DNA of 64,000 nucleotides from Schizochytrium sp. TIO01. Its lineage: Eukaryota > Sar > Bigyra > Thraustochytrida > Thraustochytriidae. Shown here piece after piece: positions 10,789 to 21,651 of the stretch. Location: positions 1,379,001-1,443,000 of the forward strand of contig SMSO01000033.1 in the NCBI GenBank assembly GCA_004764695.1, read 5' to 3'. The first letter of the stretch is position 1, and each line of letters starts with the position of its first letter. Position numbers and translations under genes: made by a program. Below the pieces are notes generated by a model. It saw only the letters and a list, made by a program, of their open reading frames with translations. It did not search any database and was not told where the DNA came from.

Positions 10789-11159
10789 CTTTTTGACGAT
10801 GGATGACTCGAATGTTGAAGGATTTTCAATCAATCTTTCGAAGTCTCCTCTTCAATCTCCTGACTGACTGCTTGCTTGTGCTATTTTGATCCTTCGGGTT
10901 AGGCACCTGTCTGTCTGTCTACCTACCTACTGCTTCTCGTTTGCATGCAGCTCTGGTCTGCCCATCTATTGCATCGCAGCGCTCTCTTCTCTATCTGGTG
11001 ATCTCGTCGGCATCTTGATCTTAAGAATCGCCATCTCTCTCTCTCTCTTCTGTCGTTGCTTTGTGCTTTGTTCTACTCCTTTCAAGGTATTAAACAGTTA
11101 TATTTTAATTTTACATAGAGTTATCATATGATGATAGCCTAAGAATTGAAACTTAGCAA

Positions 11160-11302
<143 letters not shown>

Positions 11303-12326
11303 CTCTTCTCCTCCCTTTGCTGCTTTATAAGCGCTAGTACCAGCTATGTGCCTCTCTATGCCTTGTTGCCCCCTTCTTCCTCTCTATTTATCTTTCTATC
11401 TATCTATCTTTCTTTCATCTTCTTCTTCTCCTTCTCGCAACTTTCTTTTTCTCGTCTTACAGGTAATTATACCCTGCGTACTATGTAGGCTAGTATCTCC
11501 TATCTATCTGTCTCTCCGCCTCTTACTGCTGCCCTCTACTTCTAGTGGAGTCGCTAGCGGTGCTGCTCCTGCGTTTCTTTAGTTTTCGAATCATGGTTTT
11601 AACCTCCTTTCAGAGGGGAACATCTACTAGCACTATCCTATGCGTTACTTAGGATAAATTACTCTTTTATGTGGCATAGTGTTTGTTTTTAAGTTTCTGC
11701 AAGTTGAGTTGAGCTCGCTTTAGCTTGCTTTCTCTCAAGACGACCTGCCTGCAGAAGCTCGCGTGGAGACGGCGCTTCGCTGCTGGTTGGCAGCGCGAAC
11801 GACGTACGATCAGCTGCTGAAGACAGCTCAGATCAGCGCAACCCGCTCGGCGCCGCGCTTCCTGCCAGGCCGCGGACACGCCTAGGCATCGCTGGAGCGT
11901 GGAAAAACTCACTAACGGTGGCACCTCAGCAACTTCATCTTCACTACTGCGTCTCCCACCAATCTAAGTTCCCTTCGTCCTTCTGAACCCCTATTAAGCG
12001 TGGGAAACCTGCTCGGATCAGCGACAATCTCTCACGTCGCCCCGCGTTTTGACCCTTGGAAGCCCTTGATTCATTCATTTATTCTTGATTCAAATCTTTC
12101 GCGTTGCATTCGCAGCACATTCATTTGTTTGTGCTTTATCGCAGAAAACGCTTACATATCAAATTGCATCCTTTGCTTTCGAGTATTCTTTGCTTCTCAT
12201 TTATTCCCCTTCTCTTCTTAACCTCTGAGCCCTCGAGACTTGGCGTATTTGCCGCGAACCCAAGTGAATTGACGTCTAGTGCAAGAAGAGACCTCGACTA
12301 CTTAGCTCGCCAATACTAATTTAAAG

Positions 12327-12384
12327 ATGGCAGACCACAACGAGATGCAAATGCATGAGATGCACGCCCAGCAACAGCAAACCC
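12327..12384 (+). other. Upstream ATG / possible true N-terminus of the YTH protein
   Basis: ATG at 12327 reads MADHNEMQMHEMHAQQQQ and then runs out of phase with the YTH frame. Its Gln-rich end flows directly into the Gln-rich start of the main frame if one base is skipped near 12382-12384. It is either an overlapping upstream ORF that could dampen translation, or the real start interrupted by a one-base insertion. Confidence 0.45.
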
Positions 12385-14592
12385 ATGGGTCAGCAGCAAC
12401 AGCAGTACCCGGGACCTCCGCCTGGAGCCTATGCGCCGCCCATGTTCGACCCCTACGGCCAGCCGTACCAGCCCAACATGCACGGATACCCAATGCCACC
12501 TATGATGTACCCGCCGCAGATGATGTACCACCCGTCTATGTCCATGGGAGGTCCACAGGGAGGTCCTCCGTCATCTCAGCAGCAGCAGCCGCAGCAGCAG
12601 CAGTCTGGAGAGCCGCAGCAGCAGCAAGTTGCTGATTCCGGCAAGGACTCTGGGGCCCAGAGCAGCGTAGAGGCTGTATCGAAAGGTGTGTCACACATGA
12701 GCGTCAGTGATGAGGCGAAGGCCGCCTCTGGATCTATGAGCTGGGCCCAGATTGCTCGCGATCAGAGCGCCCCGGACCAGCCGTCTCAGGCCTTCACGGA
12801 GGCTAGCTCCGAAGGTGCGCAGGCAGCTGAACAGCAGCAGCAATCCTCGCAAGGCCGTGGAAGCTTTAACAACAGCGCCAATGCTGCTTCTGGAAATGAG
12901 CAGCAGCAGCAACAACAACAACAACACCAGCGAGGGTCGCGTAACCAGGCTGGCAACAGTAGCAACAGCAGCAGCAACAACAACAATGGACCTGGCCGTA
13001 ACTGGAGTACCGAGGTGAAGACTAGCGCACGCATGTTCGCTGCTGCCAAGGACGCCTTCATGTGGTCTCATCAGTACCACATGAATCCCTTCTCTGTCGT
13101 GTGCTCCCAGATTGACCCGGCCTATCATAGCCTCGTGTTCTCTGGCCAGCCTCTTCCGGCAGGCATGGAGCTCTACGACCTGACCTGCAAGCACTTGAGG
13201 ACAATCTGCAACTTTGGGTTCCTCGCTTTTGTGAACGATGATGACGCCCAGCTTCCCCAGGGCATCCGCAAGCACTTTGTTGTGGAGTGTGCTAACGAGA
13301 TGGAGGTTTTCCAGGCTATTAAGCGTATGGCCTGGGTCCCCGACAGCCCCGAGACCGAGGCCAAGCTGACCAATGCATATGCAGAAACAATCGGAGTGGG
13401 CCACCTCTTCATCTTCTTTAAGATTCCTGGACTTCGCAAGCTCAGTGCCGTTGCTCAGGTTGTGTCCCCTGTGATCACGGAAAGCGCGGAGCATTTCGTG
13501 CAGCTTCGCTGGTTCTTTGTACGTGATATCCCCATTCACAACCTCAAGTCGGTGAACTTCCTCAACAACCCTGACATCCCACACGAGTCTCGCCACCAAG
13601 CTGCACAGTCTCAGGCCGCTTCCTCAACTGAGGACGAGGTCGAAAAGGACCAGAGTGTTGTCACTAACGGCACCTTGGAGACTTCCGAGTCCTCTGAGGG
13701 TGCTGCTGACAAGGACACCGCCGCTGCTGCTCCCTCCGGAGAGTCTGCTGAGAAGAAGGCTGATAGCCCTCAGACTGAAAATCCCAAGTTCTACGCCGTT
13801 TCGACTCATGCTGGAAACTTTGCTTTGGAGACCATGCAACGGTTTAAGCTCAACGGAGGTATCTTGCTTGACTTCCAGGAGTACCTCTTTGCTGAGCAGA
13901 CTGGCAAGGCCCCTCGCCAGAGCATGCTTATCTGTGGAGGTCCGCGCCCGCGCACTACCACGGGCCCTACTCGTGGCCGTGGTCGCAACTTGCGGTTCAA
14001 TGGCGGAGGCCGCGGCCGTGGTGGACAGCGTGGACAGGGGGGTTCACGTAACACCTCAAATAACAACAACTCCCACAACAACAACTCCCATAACAACAAC
14101 AATAACAACAACAGCAGCAGCAGCAACAACAACAACAACAACAATACTGCACCTGCAACTGCCGCAGCTAACACCTCCAACAGCAACAACGAGGCATCAA
14201 ACTCAAATCAGGTTCATGAGAACAAGTCCCGTGGTGGCCGCGGTAGGGGCCGTGGACGTAGCACTCGCGGTGGTCTTGACGAGCGTCGCGGTGGCAACAG
14301 CAGCCGGGGTCGTGAGAACACTGGTGGAGCTCGCGAAGGCCGCGAAGGTGGCCGTGGCCGTGATCGTGATCGTGATCGTGAAGGCGGAGCACGCACTGGC
14401 GGAAACTCGAACGAGAACACTCGTGCACCGCGCCCCTCTTCTCGTAAAGTGGAGGGAAGCGATGGCGCTCAGACCCTCCGCTCGCAGTATCAGTTTGAGG
14501 TCCAGGTGAAGAAGGGCAAGGGCCCGAAGAAGCCTGTGGCAAGTTCTAAGCCTGTAGCCGCTGCTGAGCAGGCCCCTGCTGCTGAGGAATAA
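12385..14592 (+). CDS. YTH-domain RNA-binding protein with RGG tail
   Basis: Likely cytoplasmic reader of N6-methyladenosine RNA or a divergent relative. From ATG 12385 it has 735 residues. Residues 1-200 are Gln/Pro/Met-rich and disordered (MGQQQQQYPGPPP). The YTH-like domain runs from about 297: HFVVECANEMEV, an MAW segment carrying the first cage Trp, LFIFFKIPG, AQVVSPV, LRWFFVRDIPIHNLKSV and LNNPDIP..SRH. The closing helix (ALETMQRFKLN, LLDFQEYL) appears only after an acidic Ser/Glu insertion at about 405-475. The loop that normally supplies the other cage Trp residues is shortened. Residues 520-700 are RGG/RGR and poly-Asn. The upstream ATG at 12327 opens another frame (MADHNEMQMHEMH) that would join in phase if one C of CCC 12382-12384 were absent, so the true N-terminus may be longer. 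Confidence 0.82.
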   Translation: MGQQQQQYPGPPPGAYAPPMFDPYGQPYQPNMHGYPMPPMMYPPQMMYHPSMSMGGPQGGPPSSQQQQPQQQQSGEPQQQQVADSGKDSGAQSSVEAVSKGVSHMSVSDEAKAASGSMSWAQIARDQSAPDQPSQAFTEASSEGAQAAEQQQQSSQGRGSFNNSANAASGNEQQQQQQQQHQRGSRNQAGNSSNSSSNNNNGPGRNWSTEVKTSARMFAAAKDAFMWSHQYHMNPFSVVCSQIDPAYHSLVFSGQPLPAGMELYDLTCKHLRTICNFGFLAFVNDDDAQLPQGIRKHFVVECANEMEVFQAIKRMAWVPDSPETEAKLTNAYAETIGVGHLFIFFKIPGLRKLSAVAQVVSPVITESAEHFVQLRWFFVRDIPIHNLKSVNFLNNPDIPHESRHQAAQSQAASSTEDEVEKDQSVVTNGTLETSESSEGAADKDTAAAAPSGESAEKKADSPQTENPKFYAVSTHAGNFALETMQRFKLNGGILLDFQEYLFAEQTGKAPRQSMLICGGPRPRTTTGPTRGRGRNLRFNGGGRGRGGQRGQGGSRNTSNNNNSHNNNSHNNNNNNNSSSSNNNNNNNTAPATAAANTSNSNNEASNSNQVHENKSRGGRGRGRGRSTRGGLDERRGGNSSRGRENTGGAREGREGGRGRDRDRDREGGARTGGNSNENTRAPRPSSRKVEGSDGAQTLRSQYQFEVQVKKGKGPKKPVASSKPVAAAEQAPAAEE

Positions 14593-15548
14593 TTCTTCTT
14601 CGGATTTATGATCTAATCTGTTGCGTGCCTCTATGTCTACTTAGGGTTTTCTTTGGTACTATTTGATTGTATCCCAAAGGATGCTGGCATGCACAAAAAA
14701 CACTGGATCATGACAATTATGCATCTGACTACGATACGAAGATTACTCGTTCATATCAGATACTTGCATATGCACTGACTGATTCAAATGAATGACTGAC
14801 TGGGTGCGCGAATGGATGATCACTATTGGATTAATGAACGGGGATAGGGATGGGAAGAAAATCAATTCGAAGGCTTTAAAACGCGCTCTAATGTGGATAT
14901 TCTAGAGAGTAAGCTCCTTTGTAGTGGGTAGAATCATGTTATTCTTATCAATGATACAAGTGATTCCCATGCGAATGTGTCAAAGTGTAAGAGGTTGCCA
15001 TTATTTTTGTTTTACTCTTTTTCAAGGCACGAGTATGCGGTTGTCCTTCTCACTGCTGACTCACTTTTCCCCACTCTTTTCTACTATCTCATTCTCCCGT
15101 TTTCAGTTTTTCCTTTTGTTTTTCCCTTAGCCCTCGTGCTGCATGATGGATTCCAATTCCAATCTTCATTCACATCTTTCCCTTTCCCACTTCCCTCTTC
15201 TCTTACTTTCACTCATCTACACATTCATCTTCCTTTACTTCTACATTTCCTCATCCTCTTCCTTTATCAAGCCCTCTACTCAGGGTTTTCAACTTTTTCT
15301 TTTTCTTTTCCCCTTTTTTCCCATCGTCTCCAGTTTTTCTATCTCTGCTTTTTTTGCCTTTGCTTTCAACTTATTCCGTGAAAACAGAATACCAAACCCC
15401 ATAACTTTCCCTCCCCCTCCCCCCAAAAAAAAAAAAAAAAGAACAGCTCGCCTCATCAACTGACATCAAATGTGGATGGATATATTTGGCTTTTAATACT
15501 ATTACTTTCACTACACGACGTTCCAGGGATTACATCGAGTTAGCCACC
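14593..15548. other. Convergent intergenic region with a long pyrimidine-rich tract
   Basis: The 3' regions of the YTH and IQ genes meet here. From about 15005 to 15424 the + strand is overwhelmingly C/T, ending in a C-run directly followed by a run of about 15 A (to about 15440). No ORF with coding character is present. Confidence 0.6.
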
Positions 15549-18500
15549 TCATTTCGTCTCATAATCGTCCAAATTGGCGATTGGAAGATCAAACAAGCCT
15601 AACCCCAGTGGCTTATGCCATTGGCACTTGCCGGTGGCCTTGTTTTGATAGAAACAAGCATTGCGAGATGGCTCGTACACCTTTTCGTAGGAATCCAGTA
15701 CCAAGCGTACATATCTCTTCCTCTCCATACGTGCTCGCGCCACACTTTGGATGAGTGTCGCGGCCTCTGTTTCTGTCCACTCGTGATCTTTGGAGCGTTT
15801 TGTTCGTCGTCCATAAGGAATGTATCGATCGGCAATTGGTTCTGGTGGACTCCATGCAACCTTGCCACTCGCCCATACATAGTAGTATTGACACGAGATA
15901 ACGTCGTAGTATTTTGCTGTACTTGCGAGCAACGCATCTTGAAACCGTCTATAAGCGCGAAACTTGCGATATGCCATTTGAACACGAATCACTGCTTGAA
16001 TTAGAAGTCTCCGACGGCATATCCATCCTCGCCAGTGTCTTTGAATTATTGTTGCAGCTTCATTCTGACGCTGCTTTTTGGAACCGAATGGATCTGCAGC
16101 ACGTTTTATTGTCGGATCCAAAACGTGAGATCGAAAGTGGTACTTTTGGTTCAAGTACAGGATATATGTTCTTTGTGCAGTCTCCTTGGGCAGATTTGCC
16201 AAACGACGTAACACTCCTTGCTTGTTTTGACCAGTTAATGTGCTATCTCGTCTGCCATTTGCGCCTTCTGGGTCTGCAAGGGCACGACGCTTGGAAATCT
16301 CCTCCTCTCCTACAAGTTCCGCCCACTCAGAGCATAGATCAGTAAGATAATCCACGTCTCGAATACAATTACATGCTGCACGCTGCAGCTTCATTTTTCC
16401 TTCCGCATATTCCTCTGGAATACTGTAATCTGAATCTGAATCAGAAATCTGAGAGTCTACTTCGGAATTTGATCGTTTCAAATTTTGCTCGTGCTGATGT
16501 TCATCCTTCAAGCTAAACAACTTTCGGCGTAGCTCCGGGTAGTGGAATTCAAATGACCCTTGTAACTCGTCCAACAGAAAAAGAGCAGTCTTCAACCTCT
16601 TGCTAATACGAATACATTGATCTTCAAGCATGTCGAAGTCATTGGCAGTGACAATCACATTCAGTTCTTGCGCACGAGCTGATGCCACTGTCATTTGTCG
16701 CGCTTCAAAACTCATCCGCTGTGCCTTTGTTGCGCAATTCTCCACAATAAGATGAAATCGTTTGATTCGGCGAGCTAAGTCAAACGCCTCAAATGCAAAA
16801 ATGATCTCCTTTTCAATGTCATCAATTTTTTCTTCCTTTGACCGAGGTCGGGTTTCTTCTACATATTGTTCGTAGGCTTCAACTGCTGCTTGTTCCTCGT
16901 CAATAATTTCTTGAGCTTCTTGTTCAGCAGAATGCAACCGTTCATAAAGTTCACGATGGTGTGATAATTCATTTCCTGCATCTTCGATCACCTGCAGCCA
17001 CTCTTCGCGACTTGATTCAAGATCATTTTGAGCTTCTTGAAGCCTCTGTTTGATAGTTCCTTTCAGCGCTTCAACACGGTTGGTAAACCTCAACACACCT
17101 TCACTAAGCTGCTCTACATTATTGCCCTGCTCACTTAGAGCGCATTTGAGAGCGTTGCGTGTTCCACGAAGGTCTTCACATTCAATTCGAGCAGGTAGTA
17201 AATATTTGGCCAACATTTGATAAGCTATATGTAGATCTCGCTTGCTGTTACATAATTCCCCTGCTACAATCTGGCCTGTTCGCTTCGTACATAGCTGATA
17301 ATAGCTTAATGCCTTTGGTAGAATTGCACATTCATGGCTTCTCAATCGATTTCGCCTTACCCGTGACTGAGTGAAAAGATTCATGCTAACTTCGTGTGCA
17401 CGACGGAATCGCTTTTGTGCATCCTCTATGGCAGCAAGAAAGCCCTGTATGTCTTCAATAGTTGTGTTGCAGAGATCTAAGACTTTTTGAGTTGAGTCAA
17501 TTTTTTTTTTGAGATAGTTTAGCTCAGCAATCTGGAAATTTGCCCGAGAAGGATCAACTTCATGATCTATAGCATCCTTCCCCTTTAGATTTTCATGAGA
17601 TGTGATCCATCGATCAATATCATCTTGTAATTCTATTTTAACTGCAGCCAAAGTCCTTAACGATGCTCGCAGATCATGCAGTGTTTCTGTAAACATCGCA
17701 CTACCTGCTTCCTCAGAAAGTGCTTTCAGAACGAGCCCCTCAGCATCATGCAAGCTAGAAATAGTTTCCTGTCGCTCTGTTTGTTCATTTGCGCATATTT
17801 CTACATCAATTTGGAATAATGATGTAGGGTGAAAAGTTCGAACAACTTCTGAAACCTCTAAGTCCGTCAATACTGAGAAGTTCTGGTTATTTGCAACATC
17901 CTCAGAACTGCAGCAATTTACTCTACTACTATGCACCGATTGCAAATCATTATCTTCAACAAGAGAGTTTTTGTCAGTGTTGTTTAGATAGAAAAGAGCT
18001 AGATGAACTAGCTGAGGATCATTGCGCAGGGGGTTCCTGTATCTGTCGTTATGTTTGGGGTAATGAAATAAATAGAGGTGATTCATAAAATTGCACACGG
18101 CTAATTCACGAGCAAAAAGCTCTGTCGCACGAATCCCAATTTCTGTATGGTACGGGCTTTTCTCAGAATAATTCGATTCACAAGACTCTGTTTGACACTG
18201 ACTATGCTGATGACGCCTAGTAATGATCTCAGCAACTCTTCTTGGCAGCTCGGTACGAGATGTCATTAAGTATTTGAGGGGCCCGCCTCGGAAGATTTCC
18301 TGATTGGAGACAGTTTCTGTTATTGTCTGATCACCATTATAAATTACAACTTTTAAATTCAGGGTCTCATCCACCGAGGATATAACCATGAACCAGATTT
18401 CGCTTGTGCGTAGTGCTCCCCGGAAAATAGTACATCCAGGAGTACACCACGACTTAACCAAATTCTCCCGACTTTCTTCTAGCCGAGACCAAAACAAGTG

Positions 18501-20351
18501 AGCTCGGAAAGCCTGCTGAATTGATGTTGCAGCTTTGTGTTCCTTCGCTTTTAATAAACATTTTACTAGGTTTCGTGCTTCGTATTGGCGCCAAAATAGC
18601 TGCAGTGTCAGAGCAGCAGCCTTCGTATCTGTGAACTTCGCGCGGCTTTGCACACATCTGATCCAACTCTGGACTTGCACAGCGGCTTCGTAATCCCGAC
18701 GTTGGCGTATAAATTTGGTGCGAGCTAGCCATCCTCGTACGCAACTTTGTATTTGCCCTGCTGCACGTGATTTATTTAAATATTCCTCTCTCATGCTTGC
18801 TACTTTTCGACATGCAAGAACATACCGAGCAAATGAAGTAAGGCGTAGCGCAGCTTCCAGGGCTGTAACATATCCCTGTCGGCCTGCATGACCTCTCCAA
18901 ATACGCTGAATCTGTCTTGCACCATAATGCTCATGAAGAAGGTTCTCTACAACTACCCGACCAGCATGGCCACGTACCACGGCCTGAATTCGCAATGCAT
19001 TATTTTTGGTATCTAAAAACTTGCGACGTTCGTTCCTCTGACGGAAGAGGGCTTGCAAACGAATGATGGCAAAATACTCGCGTTTCGTTTGCACAATTCT
19101 GCGCGCACAAAACATTCTCCAATGTGTTTGTATCCGAAGTGCTTGAGTTCTCCTTGTTATTTCATGGCGCAACTCAGCATAATTGTTGCACGTTTTCTCA
19201 ACAACATCTAGAGAATCAGACAAAAACTCCAGTATAATTTGGCGTTTGATTTGTTGCAGATTTTTAATAACTTTTCGTGCTAAGTAGCAACGGAGTGCAC
19301 CTTGAATAACTTTAGCAGCCTGATGATTGGCTCGAATTGAGTATAACTTGCACCTCGCTAAGTAACATCGAAAGGAATTTTCAATAGTGATTGCTGCGAT
19401 CTGGCGAGAGCGCAAATTATGAAATACTACAAGGGCTTGTTTCTGGCGTATCCACGCTTGAAGCTTGATTGAAGCAACGTGGCGCGCAAAAACTCCTTGT
19501 TTACCGTAAACAAGCTGCCTAGCAATGTGCCCCCTCCAGACAGATTGGATTACTTGGGCCGATACCGTCTCGCGAGTAATAACATTCCCTTTCGAGCCAA
19601 TTACAAAACCCCATTGTTCAAGTTCTTTATGGAGTGAAGTCCCATCGAACACCTTTAAACTTTGATAATGACTTACATGTTTTGTTTCACCATCCTCATC
19701 CTCATTCTCATCATCAGAGAAAATTATATTCTCATGTTCTATTCCAATCGGGTCTGGGAAGGGGTCTTCGATTGATGAGTCTTGAATAGGAAGCGTTTCC
19801 CCGAGTGTGCACAACCTTAGAACTTGAAGCCAACGCAAAGTTGTTCGCTCCATTTCACATCCTAGAAACCATGTTTCGGTTTGTCCTCTAAAGCCGGTGT
19901 TCCATTGTACCTCCATTATATACAAAGTTGCTCCATTGGGTAGCACTCGGAGTCCCCGAGCGCAGACTGTAGCATCTGCTAAATTTGCAACCATTCGTGC
20001 CCTGCGGTCCTCTGGTGTACACATTTGCACCAGAGTTCGTGACTTTGAATCGGCAACGTAATAATATGGCCTCCATTGAAGCTTTGAATCAACATCATGA
20101 TAATCGATGATCTCGTGTGCAAACATACCACGATGATAAAGCCAACCTCGGCAAGCATTTGAAGTCACATCAAGAAATGGAAGCGGGAGCGGGCTAAGAG
20201 CGGTCTTGGGTCGTCTGGTCACAGGCAGATTAACTGTTTGTGTTGTGAATGGTCGCAGAGGGCTTTCGTTGCTTAGAAAAAACGGATTTACAGGCCTTTG
20301 AATAAGTGAACCATTTTCAGTATACGGTCTTGGATGCACTGCAGTCATCAT
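15549..20351 (-). CDS. Large IQ-motif, coiled-coil, WW-like protein
   Basis: About 1600 residues from the first ATG, 20351; the open frame extends eight codons further upstream with no ATG. Multiple IQ calmodulin-binding motifs (IQxxxRG and variants such as IQSVWRGHIARQ, IQRIWRGHAGRQ, IQSCVRGWLART) occupy roughly residues 260-640. A globular region follows (SEIWFMVISSVDETLNLKV), then long coiled coils at about 850-1330. Two more IQ-like segments (IIQRHWRGWICRRRL) lie near the C-terminus, between aromatic WW-like stretches (YYYVWASGKVAWSPP; ACFYQNKATGKCQWHKP). The architecture suggests a calmodulin-regulated cytoskeletal or ciliary scaffold. No motor or kinase domain is seen. The closest named family is not identified. 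Confidence 0.85.
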   Translation of the reverse strand: MMTAVHPRPYTENGSLIQRPVNPFFLSNESPLRPFTTQTVNLPVTRRPKTALSPLPLPFLDVTSNACRGWLYHRGMFAHEIIDYHDVDSKLQWRPYYYVADSKSRTLVQMCTPEDRRARMVANLADATVCARGLRVLPNGATLYIMEVQWNTGFRGQTETWFLGCEMERTTLRWLQVLRLCTLGETLPIQDSSIEDPFPDPIGIEHENIIFSDDENEDEDGETKHVSHYQSLKVFDGTSLHKELEQWGFVIGSKGNVITRETVSAQVIQSVWRGHIARQLVYGKQGVFARHVASIKLQAWIRQKQALVVFHNLRSRQIAAITIENSFRCYLARCKLYSIRANHQAAKVIQGALRCYLARKVIKNLQQIKRQIILEFLSDSLDVVEKTCNNYAELRHEITRRTQALRIQTHWRMFCARRIVQTKREYFAIIRLQALFRQRNERRKFLDTKNNALRIQAVVRGHAGRVVVENLLHEHYGARQIQRIWRGHAGRQGYVTALEAALRLTSFARYVLACRKVASMREEYLNKSRAAGQIQSCVRGWLARTKFIRQRRDYEAAVQVQSWIRCVQSRAKFTDTKAAALTLQLFWRQYEARNLVKCLLKAKEHKAATSIQQAFRAHLFWSRLEESRENLVKSWCTPGCTIFRGALRTSEIWFMVISSVDETLNLKVVIYNGDQTITETVSNQEIFRGGPLKYLMTSRTELPRRVAEIITRRHQHSQCQTESCESNYSEKSPYHTEIGIRATELFARELAVCNFMNHLYLFHYPKHNDRYRNPLRNDPQLVHLALFYLNNTDKNSLVEDNDLQSVHSSRVNCCSSEDVANNQNFSVLTDLEVSEVVRTFHPTSLFQIDVEICANEQTERQETISSLHDAEGLVLKALSEEAGSAMFTETLHDLRASLRTLAAVKIELQDDIDRWITSHENLKGKDAIDHEVDPSRANFQIAELNYLKKKIDSTQKVLDLCNTTIEDIQGFLAAIEDAQKRFRRAHEVSMNLFTQSRVRRNRLRSHECAILPKALSYYQLCTKRTGQIVAGELCNSKRDLHIAYQMLAKYLLPARIECEDLRGTRNALKCALSEQGNNVEQLSEGVLRFTNRVEALKGTIKQRLQEAQNDLESSREEWLQVIEDAGNELSHHRELYERLHSAEQEAQEIIDEEQAAVEAYEQYVEETRPRSKEEKIDDIEKEIIFAFEAFDLARRIKRFHLIVENCATKAQRMSFEARQMTVASARAQELNVIVTANDFDMLEDQCIRISKRLKTALFLLDELQGSFEFHYPELRRKLFSLKDEHQHEQNLKRSNSEVDSQISDSDSDYSIPEEYAEGKMKLQRAACNCIRDVDYLTDLCSEWAELVGEEEISKRRALADPEGANGRRDSTLTGQNKQGVLRRLANLPKETAQRTYILYLNQKYHFRSHVLDPTIKRAADPFGSKKQRQNEAATIIQRHWRGWICRRRLLIQAVIRVQMAYRKFRAYRRFQDALLASTAKYYDVISCQYYYVWASGKVAWSPPEPIADRYIPYGRRTKRSKDHEWTETEAATLIQSVARARMERKRYVRLVLDSYEKVYEPSRNACFYQNKATGKCQWHKPLGLGLFDLPIANLDDYETK

Positions 20352-20367
20352 ATACTTCAAAGAAGAA

Positions 20368-20886
20368 TCATGCTGAGGTTTCCATCAAGTTGTGGTGAGG
20401 GGTTTTGGATGCTTGCGTTAGAATTGGGGGTAAAGTGTCCCAAACCTCATCCCACTTTCGATCATCAAGCGGAATATAAGAATTTTTGGAGTGTACATTT
20501 GGCGAAGCGGTGCGCGAGCGTTCGCTGCTCCTGTAATAGTTCTGTCTTGATTTTGATCGCTTAGCTCCTTGGGTTGTGGTTGCACGTTTCGAGATGTGTG
20601 ATGAACCAGCAGTTCTGCGGTGATATTTTTTCGTCGTTGTTGCACGGGTTACATTATTATTGCTCTGTAGACTGTGATTTGGTGGTGAAGAAGACGTTGG
20701 TCTCTCGCAGCAAGTTAGATCTTGCGAAGACCAGCTTGGACGAGTTCTTTTATGCGAATACCCAGCTTCTTGAGTACCAATAAAGTCGTGTACACCCGAA
20801 CCTAAATTGCGCAGACGTTCCTTGCTTCCTCGGTCCACCGTAAAACTCTCTTCATGTTTACTCCCCTCTACACGGACGTCAGCCAT
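20368..20886 (-). CDS. 172-codon ORF just upstream of the IQ gene; possible N-terminal part of it
   Basis: Starts with ATG (MADVRVEGSKHEESF) and is basic and Ser/Thr/Arg-rich, ending in DEVWDTLPPIL...METSA. The stop at 20370-20368 lies 17 nt before the first ATG of the IQ gene. Skipping one base between 20384 and 20368 joins the two frames without loss. No GT donor lies in the overlap, so an intron does not explain it. It could be an upstream ORF or the true N-terminus split by a surplus base (for example in AAA at 20379-20381). Function unknown. Confidence 0.5.
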   Translation of the reverse strand: MADVRVEGSKHEESFTVDRGSKERLRNLGSGVHDFIGTQEAGYSHKRTRPSWSSQDLTCCERPTSSSPPNHSLQSNNNVTRATTTKKYHRRTAGSSHISKRATTTQGAKRSKSRQNYYRSSERSRTASPNVHSKNSYIPLDDRKWDEVWDTLPPILTQASKTPHHNLMETSA

Positions 20887-21651
20887 GCCGAGCGCCTTTC
20901 TTTGTGAACGAAGTGAACCTCTTTAACGATCATAAGAAACCTGCAACCGGGCTGCCCGAACTGTCACTGTAATATTGTACTCCCACCTCTTGTGTTGTTT
21001 CAATGTGCTGATCCAAGGGTTATGCGCTGATTCGAAGATTGCAACCGAGCACTCAAACCCCCATGTTCAGCTTTGAGCATTTAGTCCTTGTATGACGATT
21101 GTCATATTGTCATGTAAGGGTGTGAAATAAACCCTTTTAATTTAAAGCTAGTACAACCATTTCTACTTAATTATATTGAACCTAGATCTGACGGTACCCA
21201 TTTAAGGATCCGTTCAACGTGTGTACCCCCATATTATTATTATTATTATCTCGTTTTAAAATAAGCATTTTAAAAAACCAAACAAAAAAAACGAAATTAT
21301 AAAAATACAGCAACCTCATGACATAGCCTATTTAGAATCATAACATGCTTAGTGCTCAATTAAGTAGTACAATTCGAGTTATCACCACAGTCTAAATATA
21401 AAGGCTCAAAATGAAGGATGTCTTAGAGTTCGGATGAGTGTGCAATCTTTTAAACACAAATGGAGAACTAAAGAAGTTGGTTTGGGAGATTTTGTCCAAA
21501 GACTCATCTCAAGTAAATAGATTGGAAAGCAAAGAAACGTGACCAGTGTCTATCAGACAGAAATCCAAACGCGTGTAATTATTTCCTATCAATGGTGAAG
21601 CGTGCAGCTTTGAAAGCCTGAGATAAAGCCTCAGCTACAAGTTTCCGAAAG
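20887..21651. other. Divergent intergenic region
   Basis: 765 bp between the IQ-associated ORF and the coiled-coil gene. AT-rich, with a short TTA run at about 21232-21250. It must carry both promoters, but no specific element is assignable. Confidence 0.5.

Noticed and set aside
12691-13599. 302-codon antisense open frame opposite the YTH gene
   Set aside because: It is a shadow of the repetitive, GC-biased YTH coding strand; the composition (Leu runs opposite Gln/Asn codons) and lack of motifs show it is not a gene.
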